Shown here piece after piece: positions 17,745 through 24,769 of a DNA stretch of 29,571 nucleotides (its first letter is position 1; every line of letters begins with the position of its first letter). The DNA lies in the NCBI GenBank assembly GCA_025924775.1, contig JAICHS010000004.1, forward strand, positions 1 through 29,571. The letters are read 5' to 3'. The DNA comes from Rhodanobacteraceae bacterium (lineage in GTDB: Bacteria > Pseudomonadota > Gammaproteobacteria > Xanthomonadales > Rhodanobacteraceae). Made by a program: the position numbers and the translations under genes. A model generated the notes under the pieces. That model was not told the DNA's origin. It was given only the letters and a program-made list of their open reading frames with translations, and did no database searches.

Positions 17745-17887
17745 CCGGTCCTTCGCGAGGAACCGGGAGTCTGCTGCCGGAATCGGTTTCCACGTATTGC
17801 CCCCGGTTGGCAGCAAGCGGATGTTCCAACGTGAGGGCGCTGCGGTGGTTCCACTTCCAGCGGGAACATCCGGCGACTCACGCCCTC
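17745..17887 (+). promoter_or_regulatory. Structured leader before the AraC-type regulator
   Basis: The gap between the isomerase stop and the regulator (17723-17954) holds several dyads. CCGGTCC pairs with GGAACCGG (17745-17766, one bulge), possibly ending the isomerase transcript. TGCTGCC (17772-17778) pairs with GGCAGCA (17809-17815). CGGATGTTCC (17818-17827) pairs with GGAACATCCG (17863-17872), a perfect 10-bp dyad. GAGGGCG (17833-17839) lies inside that loop and can pair with CGCCCTC (17881-17887) outside it, a pseudoknot-type order. Operator or RNA structure cannot be told apart from sequence. Confidence 0.4.
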
Positions 17888-17954
17888 TGGACACCCATCG
17901 ATCGACGGAACATGATGCGCCTGAAACCGGGGGGATACGTGCAGGGTACGGGCC

Positions 17955-18749
17955 ATGGCTACCCCCCGCGTGGTTTGGATCGACTTGTGCTGCGTGCCGC
18001 AACGGCACGGCTTGTTTCTGGACGCGCAGTCCGTTCTCGATGGCGTGCACGTCACTACGCTCGAAGCAGTCCCCGCCGCGGTGCACGCACACCGGCCGCA
18101 TTTCATCTGCGTCGAATACGACTACCCGGACCGGACGCGACTTCGGATCGTGCCGCAAATGCGGTGCGCGTTCCCGGAGCTGCCCCTGTTGATGCTGACG
18201 GAGTTCCACTCCGAGGCCCTCGCGATCTGGGCGTTCCGCACGCGCGTCTGGGACTACCGGGTCAAACCGATCGATACCGCCACGCTTGCGAACCTAGTCG
18301 GTGCACTGGCGCATGCCAGCCAGGCGGCGTACCGCGACGGCTGGCTCGTCCACGCGATCCCGCCGACATTGGTCGCACCCGCGGGCCACTTGCGCAAGCC
18401 ACTGGTGGCCGCACCGCGAACCGCCCCCGCGGTCGCCTGGATAAGCGAACACTACGCCGAGCGCTGCCCGATCGAAATCGTTGCGGAAACCTGCCACCTG
18501 TGCGTGTCGGAGTTCAGCCGCGACTTCCATCGCGAGCAAGCCGTCTCGTTCCGCCATTTCCTGCTGCACTACCGCATCGCCAAGGCGCGCGACTTCCTCG
18601 CCGAACCGCAGGCCTCGGTATCCCAGGTGGCCTACGCGGTGGGTTTCAACGACCTGTCCCATTTCGGCAGAATGTTCAGGCGCATCGTCGGCGTGTCTGC
18701 CAGCCACTACCGGCGTCTCGGTATCGCGACGCAACCTCTGGGTGGTTGA
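17955..18749 (+). CDS. AraC-family regulator with degenerate receiver domain
   Basis: This 264-aa protein is likely the local transcription factor. Residues 5-115 read like a CheY-type receiver: strand VVWIDL, then HFICVEYDYPD, PLLMLTEF and VWDYRVKPID. The conserved Thr82 and Lys104 are present. The expected phospho-acceptor position is Glu54, with an aspartate only at 56, and the N-terminal acidic pair is reduced to one residue (Asp10). So it may not be phosphorylated, or may mimic the active state. Residues 160-256 form an AraC double helix-turn-helix: EIVAETCHLCVSEFSRDFHRE, then SVSQVAYAVGFNDLSHFGRMFRRIVGVSASHYRR. No histidine kinase gene is nearby. It is co-directional with the five-gene set that starts 133 bp downstream and is the obvious candidate to control it. 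The start at 17955 has only a weak ribosome-binding site. Confidence 0.8.
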   Translation: MATPRVVWIDLCCVPQRHGLFLDAQSVLDGVHVTTLEAVPAAVHAHRPHFICVEYDYPDRTRLRIVPQMRCAFPELPLLMLTEFHSEALAIWAFRTRVWDYRVKPIDTATLANLVGALAHASQAAYRDGWLVHAIPPTLVAPAGHLRKPLVAAPRTAPAVAWISEHYAERCPIEIVAETCHLCVSEFSRDFHREQAVSFRHFLLHYRIAKARDFLAEPQASVSQVAYAVGFNDLSHFGRMFRRIVGVSASHYRRLGIATQPLGG

Positions 18750-18882
18750 GGCATCCGGCCCGCGGCGCAGAAATCTTTTACTCGAACGCAGCCCGGTTCT
18801 AACGCTGTCTTGCCCAAGGCTCCGAAACTGCGTGCTCCACCTCCGGGGAGCGACCGCGCGGCGGGCGCGGGAGAGACAAGTC

Positions 18883-21213
18883 ATGGCCAAGATTGTCGGC
18901 GAACTTGACCTCGGTCAGGTTCCGGACGAACAGTACAACCCGGACATGGACTTGCGCGTCGCAGTCGTGCGCGACGACAAGATCCTCGGCTCATCCGTGT
19001 TGAAGGCCGGCGCAGCCAGACAGCGGCGGCTACCCTTCGAAGTCGAGTTCGAACCGCCCGTACTGCCGGGTGCGCGCCTGCCCTGCCCGGTGACGTTGCT
19101 TGTCGGGCCCAACGTGGCGGATCGCGAACTGCTGGCAATCGACAGCGTCAAGCACGTAGTTGAATTCGGCCATGACAAGCCTGACACCAGCGCGCGCGCC
19201 AGTGCCAAGCCGGCGGCCGTGAAGTCTGCCGACCTGAAGCTCGGTCGCATCGCGGTCGCCGCAGCCATCTACCAATGCTGGCTGGTCTGCTGCCGGACCT
19301 ACACCATCAACGGCCGCATCGTGTGCCGCCACTGGCACTTCGATGCGCCCCGGCACCGTTGGACGTTCTGCGACGAGCCGGTACCCGGTGCCGTGGTCGA
19401 GGCGTACGACGTGGACCGCTTCTGGTGGTGGTACTGGCGCGACCAGATCACCAGCGCAACCACCGACACCAACGGCAATTTCCACATGCAGTTCCGCTGG
19501 TGCTGTTTGCGCTGGCTGCCGTGGCTGCGCGAGCATCCGGCGGTTGATCCGGACATCGCCGCGCGCATCCAGCAATTGCTCGCCACGGTGCAGCCACCGC
19601 TACCGCCGCTGCCACCGGGACCGGTTCCGGATCCGGCGATCTTCCAGCGGCTGCTGGGCGGCGCCGCCAGCCTGCCGGGTTCGGTGTTGTCTGCCGCGAC
19701 GCAGGGCGTCGTCTCGCTGGCAAGCACGCAACCGGCTGTCGCAGGTTTGTCGGCCGCGTCCCTGCGCGCAGCGCTGCCACCGTCGCCGGAACTGGCGGCA
19801 CTGCGCATCTGGCCGTGGTGGGATTGGAGCGATTGCGCACCCGACGTGATGTTCCGCGCCACCCAACGCTGCGGCGACCGCCTCAGCGTGATCGTGTCGG
19901 AAACCAACGCCCAGACCCGTTGGGACATTCCAACCACGCTCAACGTCACGCTGATCGCCAACGATCTGGCCTGCTGCATTCCGACCTGTCGCGATCCCGA
20001 GTGCCCCGAATGCCTGAAGCTGACCTGGGTCGGGTGTACCCCGATCGACGAGATCAGCGCCGACGCCGGTCCGCCCGACTTGCGCGGCTTCGCACACACG
20101 ACCGCGGCGGCAAGCGATCCATTAAAGGACAACCCGTTCTACGGCACATTGCAGATCCAGGGCGGCGTCGGTTGGGACGTGGACTACTTCAAAGTGCAGT
20201 ATTCCAGGGACGGCGGGCCATGGACCGATCTTCCACCTCCCGCGTTTGCCGGGTTTACCCGCAGCTACTGGGACGGCACGGCTTTCGTGCCCGTAGCGTT
20301 CACGCCGGGGCTCAAAAACGGACAGATGGTAATCATCACCCGGCGCCATTTCGAAGACACCCACCCCACCATCCCGCGCTTCGGCGGGCAGGTGCTCTGG
20401 AGCGACTACGCCACCTTGTTCCAGTTCGACTCCACCCAGCCCGGATTAACCCCGGATGCACTGTACCAGCTGCAATTCGATGCCTTCGCGGCGGATGCGT
20501 CCGACAACCTCATCGCCGCCAGTGAGCGCATCCTGCCCACCTGCGGCGAGGCCTCGGCGGAGCGCGTGTATGTGCGCATCGACAACCAGGGACTCACGCA
20601 CCCGGGTCCGGCGCCGCTCGCGCCATGCAAGATCGAGCACGCGTGTGGCAGCCTGATCCACAAATGCACGATCGAACCCGATTGCTACATCCGGGAGATC
20701 TGGAAAAACGAAGGCCAACCCAACCAGGCATGCGTATCCGCGTGCGATATCACACGGCTGGAGTCCAGCGACACGCTCACCATCCACTTCAGCGTGACCT
20801 GTCCGCCAACCGTGCAGGACGGACACCTCGGTGGCTACTGGCTGCGCGCCGAATACGGGGCCAACCAGGCGTTCTACCTCACCGCGCCGCTGTACGTGGA
20901 TGCCGCGGGTGGCGTCGGCACCCTGGCCCCCGATTCGACACCGGAAGTCGGGCCCAGCTACAGCCAGGCGCTGGCGCAGGGCGCGCCGCGGGCACTGTGG
21001 TACGGCGGCGACTTCAAGGTCACGTTGCGTGGATCGGATTTCCCGGCATGCTGCGCGTACCTGCTTCGCCTGTGGGCCTGGAAGCGCACCAGTGACGGCG
21101 ACTGCGACGACCCGACCACCCGCCACGCCAACCAGTTCGAACTGTCCTTCACGGTGCTGCGCCCGGGACTTTGTTCGGAGGTGTGCGCGGAAGGCAAGAC
21201 GGAACCAGCGTAG
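18883..21213 (+). CDS. Uncharacterised 776-aa cysteine-rich multidomain protein
   Basis: I do not recognise this protein. It has 29 cysteines, including CC pairs at 136-137, 207-208, 364-365 and 723-724. One cluster, CCIPTCRDPECPEC (364-377), resembles a zinc-ribbon or knuckle. Residues 1-97 look like a beta domain (LRVAVVRDDKILGSSVLKAG, later RLPCPVTLLVGP). Residues 165-206 (EPVPGAVVEAYDVD, then ATTDTNGNFHMQFRW) resemble a transthyretin or carboxypeptidase-regulatory beta sandwich with a striking tryptophan patch FWWWYWRD. A proline linker follows (QPPLPPLPPGPVPDP, about 237-251). Residues 420-780 contain further beta-like segments. There is no signal peptide or transmembrane helix. GGGAGAG before ATG 18883 supports the start. 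The next gene begins 39 bp later. A structural or binding component of the local gene set is possible but unproven. Confidence 0.85.
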   Translation: MAKIVGELDLGQVPDEQYNPDMDLRVAVVRDDKILGSSVLKAGAARQRRLPFEVEFEPPVLPGARLPCPVTLLVGPNVADRELLAIDSVKHVVEFGHDKPDTSARASAKPAAVKSADLKLGRIAVAAAIYQCWLVCCRTYTINGRIVCRHWHFDAPRHRWTFCDEPVPGAVVEAYDVDRFWWWYWRDQITSATTDTNGNFHMQFRWCCLRWLPWLREHPAVDPDIAARIQQLLATVQPPLPPLPPGPVPDPAIFQRLLGGAASLPGSVLSAATQGVVSLASTQPAVAGLSAASLRAALPPSPELAALRIWPWWDWSDCAPDVMFRATQRCGDRLSVIVSETNAQTRWDIPTTLNVTLIANDLACCIPTCRDPECPECLKLTWVGCTPIDEISADAGPPDLRGFAHTTAAASDPLKDNPFYGTLQIQGGVGWDVDYFKVQYSRDGGPWTDLPPPAFAGFTRSYWDGTAFVPVAFTPGLKNGQMVIITRRHFEDTHPTIPRFGGQVLWSDYATLFQFDSTQPGLTPDALYQLQFDAFAADASDNLIAASERILPTCGEASAERVYVRIDNQGLTHPGPAPLAPCKIEHACGSLIHKCTIEPDCYIREIWKNEGQPNQACVSACDITRLESSDTLTIHFSVTCPPTVQDGHLGGYWLRAEYGANQAFYLTAPLYVDAAGGVGTLAPDSTPEVGPSYSQALAQGAPRALWYGGDFKVTLRGSDFPACCAYLLRLWAWKRTSDGDCDDPTTRHANQFELSFTVLRPGLCSEVCAEGKTEPA

Positions 21214-21252
21214 GCAGGAGCACGGTCATGCGCCACCACAGGCACGCACAAC

Positions 21253-21627
21253 ATGGATGCATGGACTCCACCCTTCAGCATCGCCGTGGCGATCCTTGCG
21301 ACTTGGCGCGTCACGCACCTGCTGACGGCGGAGGACGGCCCGCTCGACGCGATATTGCGGCTGCGGGCGATGCTGGGCACGAGCCAGGCCGGCAAGATGA
21401 TGGATTGCTTTCAATGCCTGTCGCTGTGGGTTGCGGCGCCCTTCACCTTCATGGTGACCCATTCGTTGTGGGCGTGGATTCCAGTCTGGCTTGCGATTTC
21501 CGGCGCCGCAGGTTTGCTGGAGCGCCTGGGCAGGGAGCCACCCGAATGGAAATTGCAGCCGCCGGATTTTCCGGGGAACCACGATCATGACGTGCTGCGG
21601 CCAAGGCAGGATGATTCTGCGGAGTAA
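21253..21627 (+). CDS. DUF1360 membrane protein
   Basis: This is a 124-aa protein of the DUF1360 family (function unknown; first noted in Bacillus sporulation-linked YjcA). Family features are the N-terminal helix ending ATWRVTHLLTAEDGPLDAILRLRAMLG (about 15-42), the DCFQCLSLWVAAPF motif with CxxC at residues 52-55, then a second membrane segment and a closing helix (AISGAAGLLERLG). Two to three membrane-embedded segments are likely. There is an oddity at the start. The good Shine-Dalgarno AGGAG (21216-21220) is spaced for an ATG at 21228 in another frame, while the first start in the DUF1360 frame is 21253 and has no ribosome-binding site. A missing or extra base near 21230-21250, or coupling through a short leader frame, would explain this. 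Its stop is four bases before the next gene. Confidence 0.8.
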   Translation: MDAWTPPFSIAVAILATWRVTHLLTAEDGPLDAILRLRAMLGTSQAGKMMDCFQCLSLWVAAPFTFMVTHSLWAWIPVWLAISGAAGLLERLGREPPEWKLQPPDFPGNHDHDVLRPRQDDSAE

Positions 21628-21631
21628 CCAG

Positions 21632-21862
21632 ATGGCGTCGCTGGCGCCGCCCGTCAGGCTACACATAACGCCTGGCCCCGTGCGCGCGGCGGCAACCAGC
21701 ACACCGGTCCGCGTGCGTTACCTCGGCGCGGCACCCATCGTGGTGCGCGGGACCGTCAGTGGACGCGCGTATCGATTCGCGGCATCCAGCCTGATCCAAC
21801 CCGTCGATGCACGCGACGTCACGGGCCTGCTGGGCAAAGGCTTGTTCCGTCGGCAGGCATAG
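21632..21862 (+). CDS. Small uncharacterised protein (76 aa)
   Basis: This is a short beta-rich protein without a signal peptide. The core (VRVRYLGAAPIVVRGTVSGRAYRFAASSLIQPVDARDVTGLLGKGLFRR) has the look of small proteins seen near phage structural genes: a strand, a G-x-x-x-GRAYRF turn, then VDARD and a final LL..G.F. That resemblance is an impression, not a family assignment. GGAG at 21621-21624 is seven bases before ATG 21632 and overlaps the end of the DUF1360 gene. This favours 21632 over the in-frame ATG at 21611, although the longer start is possible. The tight spacing on both sides (4 and 39 bp) shows that it belongs to the same transcript as DUF1360 and the 437-aa gene. Confidence 0.65.
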   Translation: MASLAPPVRLHITPGPVRAAATSTPVRVRYLGAAPIVVRGTVSGRAYRFAASSLIQPVDARDVTGLLGKGLFRRQA

Positions 21863-21901
21863 CCCACCAACCGTTCCCGCCACTTCACCGGAGAGCACCC
21901 C

Positions 21902-23215
21902 ATGTCCGCGCAAACCGATGTCCACAAACAACCCGTGCCGTGCTGTCCGACGCTTGAACCGGACAATGCCTGCGACGAGCTGGATTTCTTCTACCGGTTG
22001 ACCTGCTGGGCCGCTGTGGGCGCACAGATGCGAGCGGGTCGGCCCACCCAGCCCATCCCGGTCGAAGTGAAACTGCACTTCCAGCTCAAACGCTGCCGGG
22101 GGCCGCTCGCGCTCGGCGACGTGCTGTACACCACAACGTTGCTGCCAGGTGAAAAGGTGCGGCTGTTCACCTCCGACCGCCGCACCAAATTCACCTATGA
22201 CAGCGAAAGCAAGTTTGGCTATCGCAACTCGCAGTCGTCGGAAGAATCATTCTTCATGCAACAGATGAGCGACTCGCTGTTCGACGTCAACTCGCGGGAT
22301 ACCGCGCATTCGAGCAACCAGTCGCACTCCCACGTCGACGGCAAGGCCGATGCCGGCGTCAATATCTTCGGCCTGGGCGGCTCCGCCAGCATGAGCGGCA
22401 ACTTCGATTCGAGTTCGGTCGCAGACTTCCTGGGCGAGCACAGCCAGCATGCGCAGTCTTCGACGCGTGCCGCCGAAATGGGCGTGCGCAAGGCTTCGAG
22501 CGTATCGATAGGCGAGGCGCAAAGCCGCACCCACACCGAAAGCGAGTCGCAGGACCAGTACGAATCCGCCTCACGCGAGTTCCAGAACGGCAACGACTGC
22601 CACGCGGTGACGTTCTTCTTCTACCAGATCAACAAGACCCAGACACTCAGCTACACACTCGCAGCGATCGACCTGCGGGTGATGATGGATACCGACCCCG
22701 CCAACGACTTCACCCGCGTGGCCGCCACTCCGATGGCGGCCAGCACCGGCGTCGGCGTACTTTCCAACGGCGTACTTTCGACCAATCCGGATCGGCAGGC
22801 CACCTACCTGGAGGCGGCCACCCGCGTCGCCGGCAACGACCGGTTGCTTGCAGCGGTTCCCATTCGCCCGCAAACGCAAAGCCCCTTCCCTGTGGCGGCG
22901 CTGCGTGCGGAAGCCTTGATCCAGGTACAGCGGGAACTCGCCAACCAGGGACTGCTCGACAGCGGCGGCAAGGTATCGGATGACGCCAGGAAGCGCTATT
23001 CGTTCGTGCGCCAGTCGTCGCTGCCAACCCCCGGCGTCCTGGTCAAGGGATGCCTCGATGACTGCAACGTGTGCGAGTCCACCAAGCTGCAATCCATCGA
23101 ACTCGACATCGAACGCAAGAAGCTGGAAAACCAGCTGCTGCAGAAGCAGATCGCGCTGCTGGACAAATCGCAGGAATACCGCTGCTGTCCGCCGGCGACC
23201 GTGGCGGAACCCTGA
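21902..23215 (+). CDS. Uncharacterised 437-aa protein, Ser/His-rich core and C-terminal coiled coil
   Basis: I do not recognise this family. Residues 10-100 contain a CC pair (14-15) and a beta-like segment (PIPVEVKLHFQLKRCRGPLALGDVLYTTTLLPGEKVRLF). Residues 100-230 are unusually rich in Ser, His, Gln and Asp (for example AHSSNQSHSHVDGK and SRTHTESESQDQYES) around a small glycine patch (NIFGLGGSASMSG). Residues 232-262 read CHAVTFFFYQINKTQTLSYTLAAIDLRV, perhaps a conserved core. Residues 384-391 are CLDDCNVC, followed by a heptad-like helix LQSIELDIERKKLENQLLQKQIALL (396-420) and a final CC pair (428-429). There is no signal peptide or membrane segment. A GGAGAG Shine-Dalgarno precedes ATG 21902. 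Paired cysteines recall the 776-aa neighbour, which suggests that the two products share an environment or assembly. Confidence 0.85.
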   Translation: MSAQTDVHKQPVPCCPTLEPDNACDELDFFYRLTCWAAVGAQMRAGRPTQPIPVEVKLHFQLKRCRGPLALGDVLYTTTLLPGEKVRLFTSDRRTKFTYDSESKFGYRNSQSSEESFFMQQMSDSLFDVNSRDTAHSSNQSHSHVDGKADAGVNIFGLGGSASMSGNFDSSSVADFLGEHSQHAQSSTRAAEMGVRKASSVSIGEAQSRTHTESESQDQYESASREFQNGNDCHAVTFFFYQINKTQTLSYTLAAIDLRVMMDTDPANDFTRVAATPMAASTGVGVLSNGVLSTNPDRQATYLEAATRVAGNDRLLAAVPIRPQTQSPFPVAALRAEALIQVQRELANQGLLDSGGKVSDDARKRYSFVRQSSLPTPGVLVKGCLDDCNVCESTKLQSIELDIERKKLENQLLQKQIALLDKSQEYRCCPPATVAEP

Positions 23216-23269
23216 TACCGGCCCCGGCGCACGGGCACCACCCCGCATGCCGCCACAAGGAGACGTCGC

Positions 23270-24289
23270 ATGGCAATCAAACGCACACGCAAACGGCAAG
23301 GCACCCCCCGGCCCGGTCGCCGGCCCCACGCTCCGCAAGCAGCTCCGCTGCCACGGACGCTGACGTCAAAAGGTTTCAAGGTAAGGGGCTTCGGCGCGCT
23401 GCCGGCAGGTTTTGATCCGTTGTCCGCCTCACCGCGCAAGCTGGCGGCGTTGCGGCTTCCGCGACGCCCCGATGCCCGAACCGAGCCCCGCTTGGCGCAA
23501 CTTTGGGAACGTGCGATCGGCCGCACCCGGCTCTGGATCATGCCCGAATTCGAGCACCGCGAGAACATCAGCCACGGACCACTGCGTACCGGACGCGCCA
23601 CCCGGTTGCAGGCGAAAACCGCCGCTTCGCGCGTGGCGAATGCGACTTCCTCCAACTGGTCCGGGGCGGCAACTTTTGCACCGGTGAACAAGCCGTACCG
23701 CTTTGTCGGCGGGCAGTGGACAGTCCCAAGTCCCAACGCCCCCAGCGATGGCACGTTCTACGCATCCGAGTGGGTTGGCATCGACGGCTGGAACTCCGCG
23801 GACGTTTTGCAGGCCGGCACCGAAACCCAAATCACCAAAGTCTGGTTCTTCACGAGCACACAGGTTTACACATGGTGGGAGTGGTTCCCGGCGGGCGAAG
23901 TCAAGATTTCGAACCTGCCGGTCGCACCGGGCGACGTGATGTATTGCCTGATCTGCGCCGACTCCGCGACGCACGCGACGGTTAGCTTCAGCAATCAATC
24001 GACCGGCGTGGGGACCCGCTTCGAAATCACGGCTCCCAGCCGCACCGCGCTCACCGGCAACGTGGCCGAGTGGATCGTGGAACGCCCCACCGTCAACAAC
24101 GCCGTGGCCAATCTCACCGACTACGCGGCGTGCTATTTCGACGAGTGCATCGCGGGTGGCAGCCTGAACTTCGACAACCTTGCTGCGGCGTCGCTCATCA
24201 CCATGACGGGATCCGGCAATGCGCACCTGTCCGAGCCGGTCAAGGAAAACGACTCCGTGGTGAAGGTCAATTGGCGCAAGGCAAGCTGA
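23270..24289 (+). CDS. G1-family glutamic peptidase (eqolisin-like)
   Basis: G1 peptidases are acid-active endopeptidases using a Gln/Glu pair. The 339-aa protein carries the family domain from about 123 to the end: SSNWSGAATFAPVNKPYRFVGGQWTVPS, then SEWVGIDGWNSADVLQAGTE with predicted catalytic Gln181. TWWEWFPAGEVKISNLPVAPGD and GNVAEWIVERPTV with catalytic Glu271 follow. Spacing of the two (90 residues) is close to the 83 of scytalidoglutamic peptidase. The first 120 residues are an Arg/Lys/Pro-rich extension (MAIKRTRKRQGTPRPGRR) that is not a Sec signal, which is unusual because classic members are secreted with a prepropeptide. AAGGAG lies seven bases before ATG 23270. The gene ends the five-gene set; it may mature the cysteine-rich neighbours or be their effector. 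Family call firm, role inferred. Confidence 0.88.
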   Translation: MAIKRTRKRQGTPRPGRRPHAPQAAPLPRTLTSKGFKVRGFGALPAGFDPLSASPRKLAALRLPRRPDARTEPRLAQLWERAIGRTRLWIMPEFEHRENISHGPLRTGRATRLQAKTAASRVANATSSNWSGAATFAPVNKPYRFVGGQWTVPSPNAPSDGTFYASEWVGIDGWNSADVLQAGTETQITKVWFFTSTQVYTWWEWFPAGEVKISNLPVAPGDVMYCLICADSATHATVSFSNQSTGVGTRFEITAPSRTALTGNVAEWIVERPTVNNAVANLTDYAACYFDECIAGGSLNFDNLAAASLITMTGSGNAHLSEPVKENDSVVKVNWRKAS

Positions 24290-24372
24290 GCGCGATGCCA
24301 ACCGCTTGCCAGGCACGCGTACGTCGCGACGCGACATCCCGAGCGACCGGTATCGCGCGTGCAACCGCGTCC

Positions 24373-24497
24373 GGACCAGACGATCGGGAAATGCTGCGCG
24401 TGCTCAAGCCCGGCGGAACCGTCGCGTTCTGACCTGGCCACCGGAGCCCATGGTGGGGCAAATGTTCGCGCTGGTCGGCAAGCACCTGTCGCCGCCC
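24373..24497 (+). pseudogene. SAM-dependent methyltransferase remnant, truncated and frameshifted
   Basis: In one frame 24391-24429 encodes MLRVLKPGGTVAF followed at once by a stop. In another frame, 24429-24497 encodes LTWPPEPMVGQMFALVGKHLSPP. Joined, these read like the middle of class I UbiE-like methyltransferases (…RVLKPGGTVAF(S)TWPPE…VG.MFALVG…PP). A single missing C near 24430 would restore the frame as TTC TCG ACC TGG. Neither the upstream SAM-binding half nor the downstream half is present, and the fragment ends where the right copy of the 39-bp repeat begins. It is a relic caught at a recombination boundary. Confidence 0.65.
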
Positions 24498-24529
24498 TGC
24501 GCGCCCTGGTGGAACGGCTGCGCAGCAAG
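24491..24529 (+). repeat. Right copy of the 39-bp direct repeat
   Basis: This matches 17681-17719 at 37 of 39 positions. Read in the isomerase frame it encodes AALRALVERLRSK, then Thr and a stop, so it keeps the coding sense of the gene tail, but the rest of the isomerase gene is absent upstream. It abuts and slightly overlaps the methyltransferase relic. It marks the right edge of the accessory segment. Confidence 0.85.
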
Positions 24530-24769
24530 ACGTAGACGCACATGCCGGCTGCAGCCCGTCGCCACGCCTCGATGTTCCCGACGGCGAGTTCGACCCGCGG
24601 ATGCAAGATTTGCCACACCCAGAGGCGACACGTACCGACGTTGGGTCACAGGCAGGCAGGGCGATGACCGAGCGGGGATTCGTCAGTCGCGGTTCCGCTC
24701 CTGCCGCCGCGCTCGACTCCGACGCCCACGCGCACGAGAATCGCGTCCACCTGTTCAGCGTGTCACGCC
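24530..24769. other. Gap between the repeat and the FAD oxidoreductase gene, no gene recognised
   Basis: Together with the relic and repeat, the gene-free stretch runs from 24290 to 24769. After the repeat I find no credible coding region, hairpin or promoter. Open frames cross it on both strands, but none shows a known motif or a ribosome-binding site. It may hold further unrecognisable debris of the recombination event and the promoter of the oxidoreductase gene. Confidence 0.5.

Noticed and set aside
17720..24529. Integrase, transposase or tRNA-type attachment site in the accessory segment
   Set aside because: I read both strands for recombinase motifs and tRNA-like folds and found none; only the direct repeat hints at mobility.
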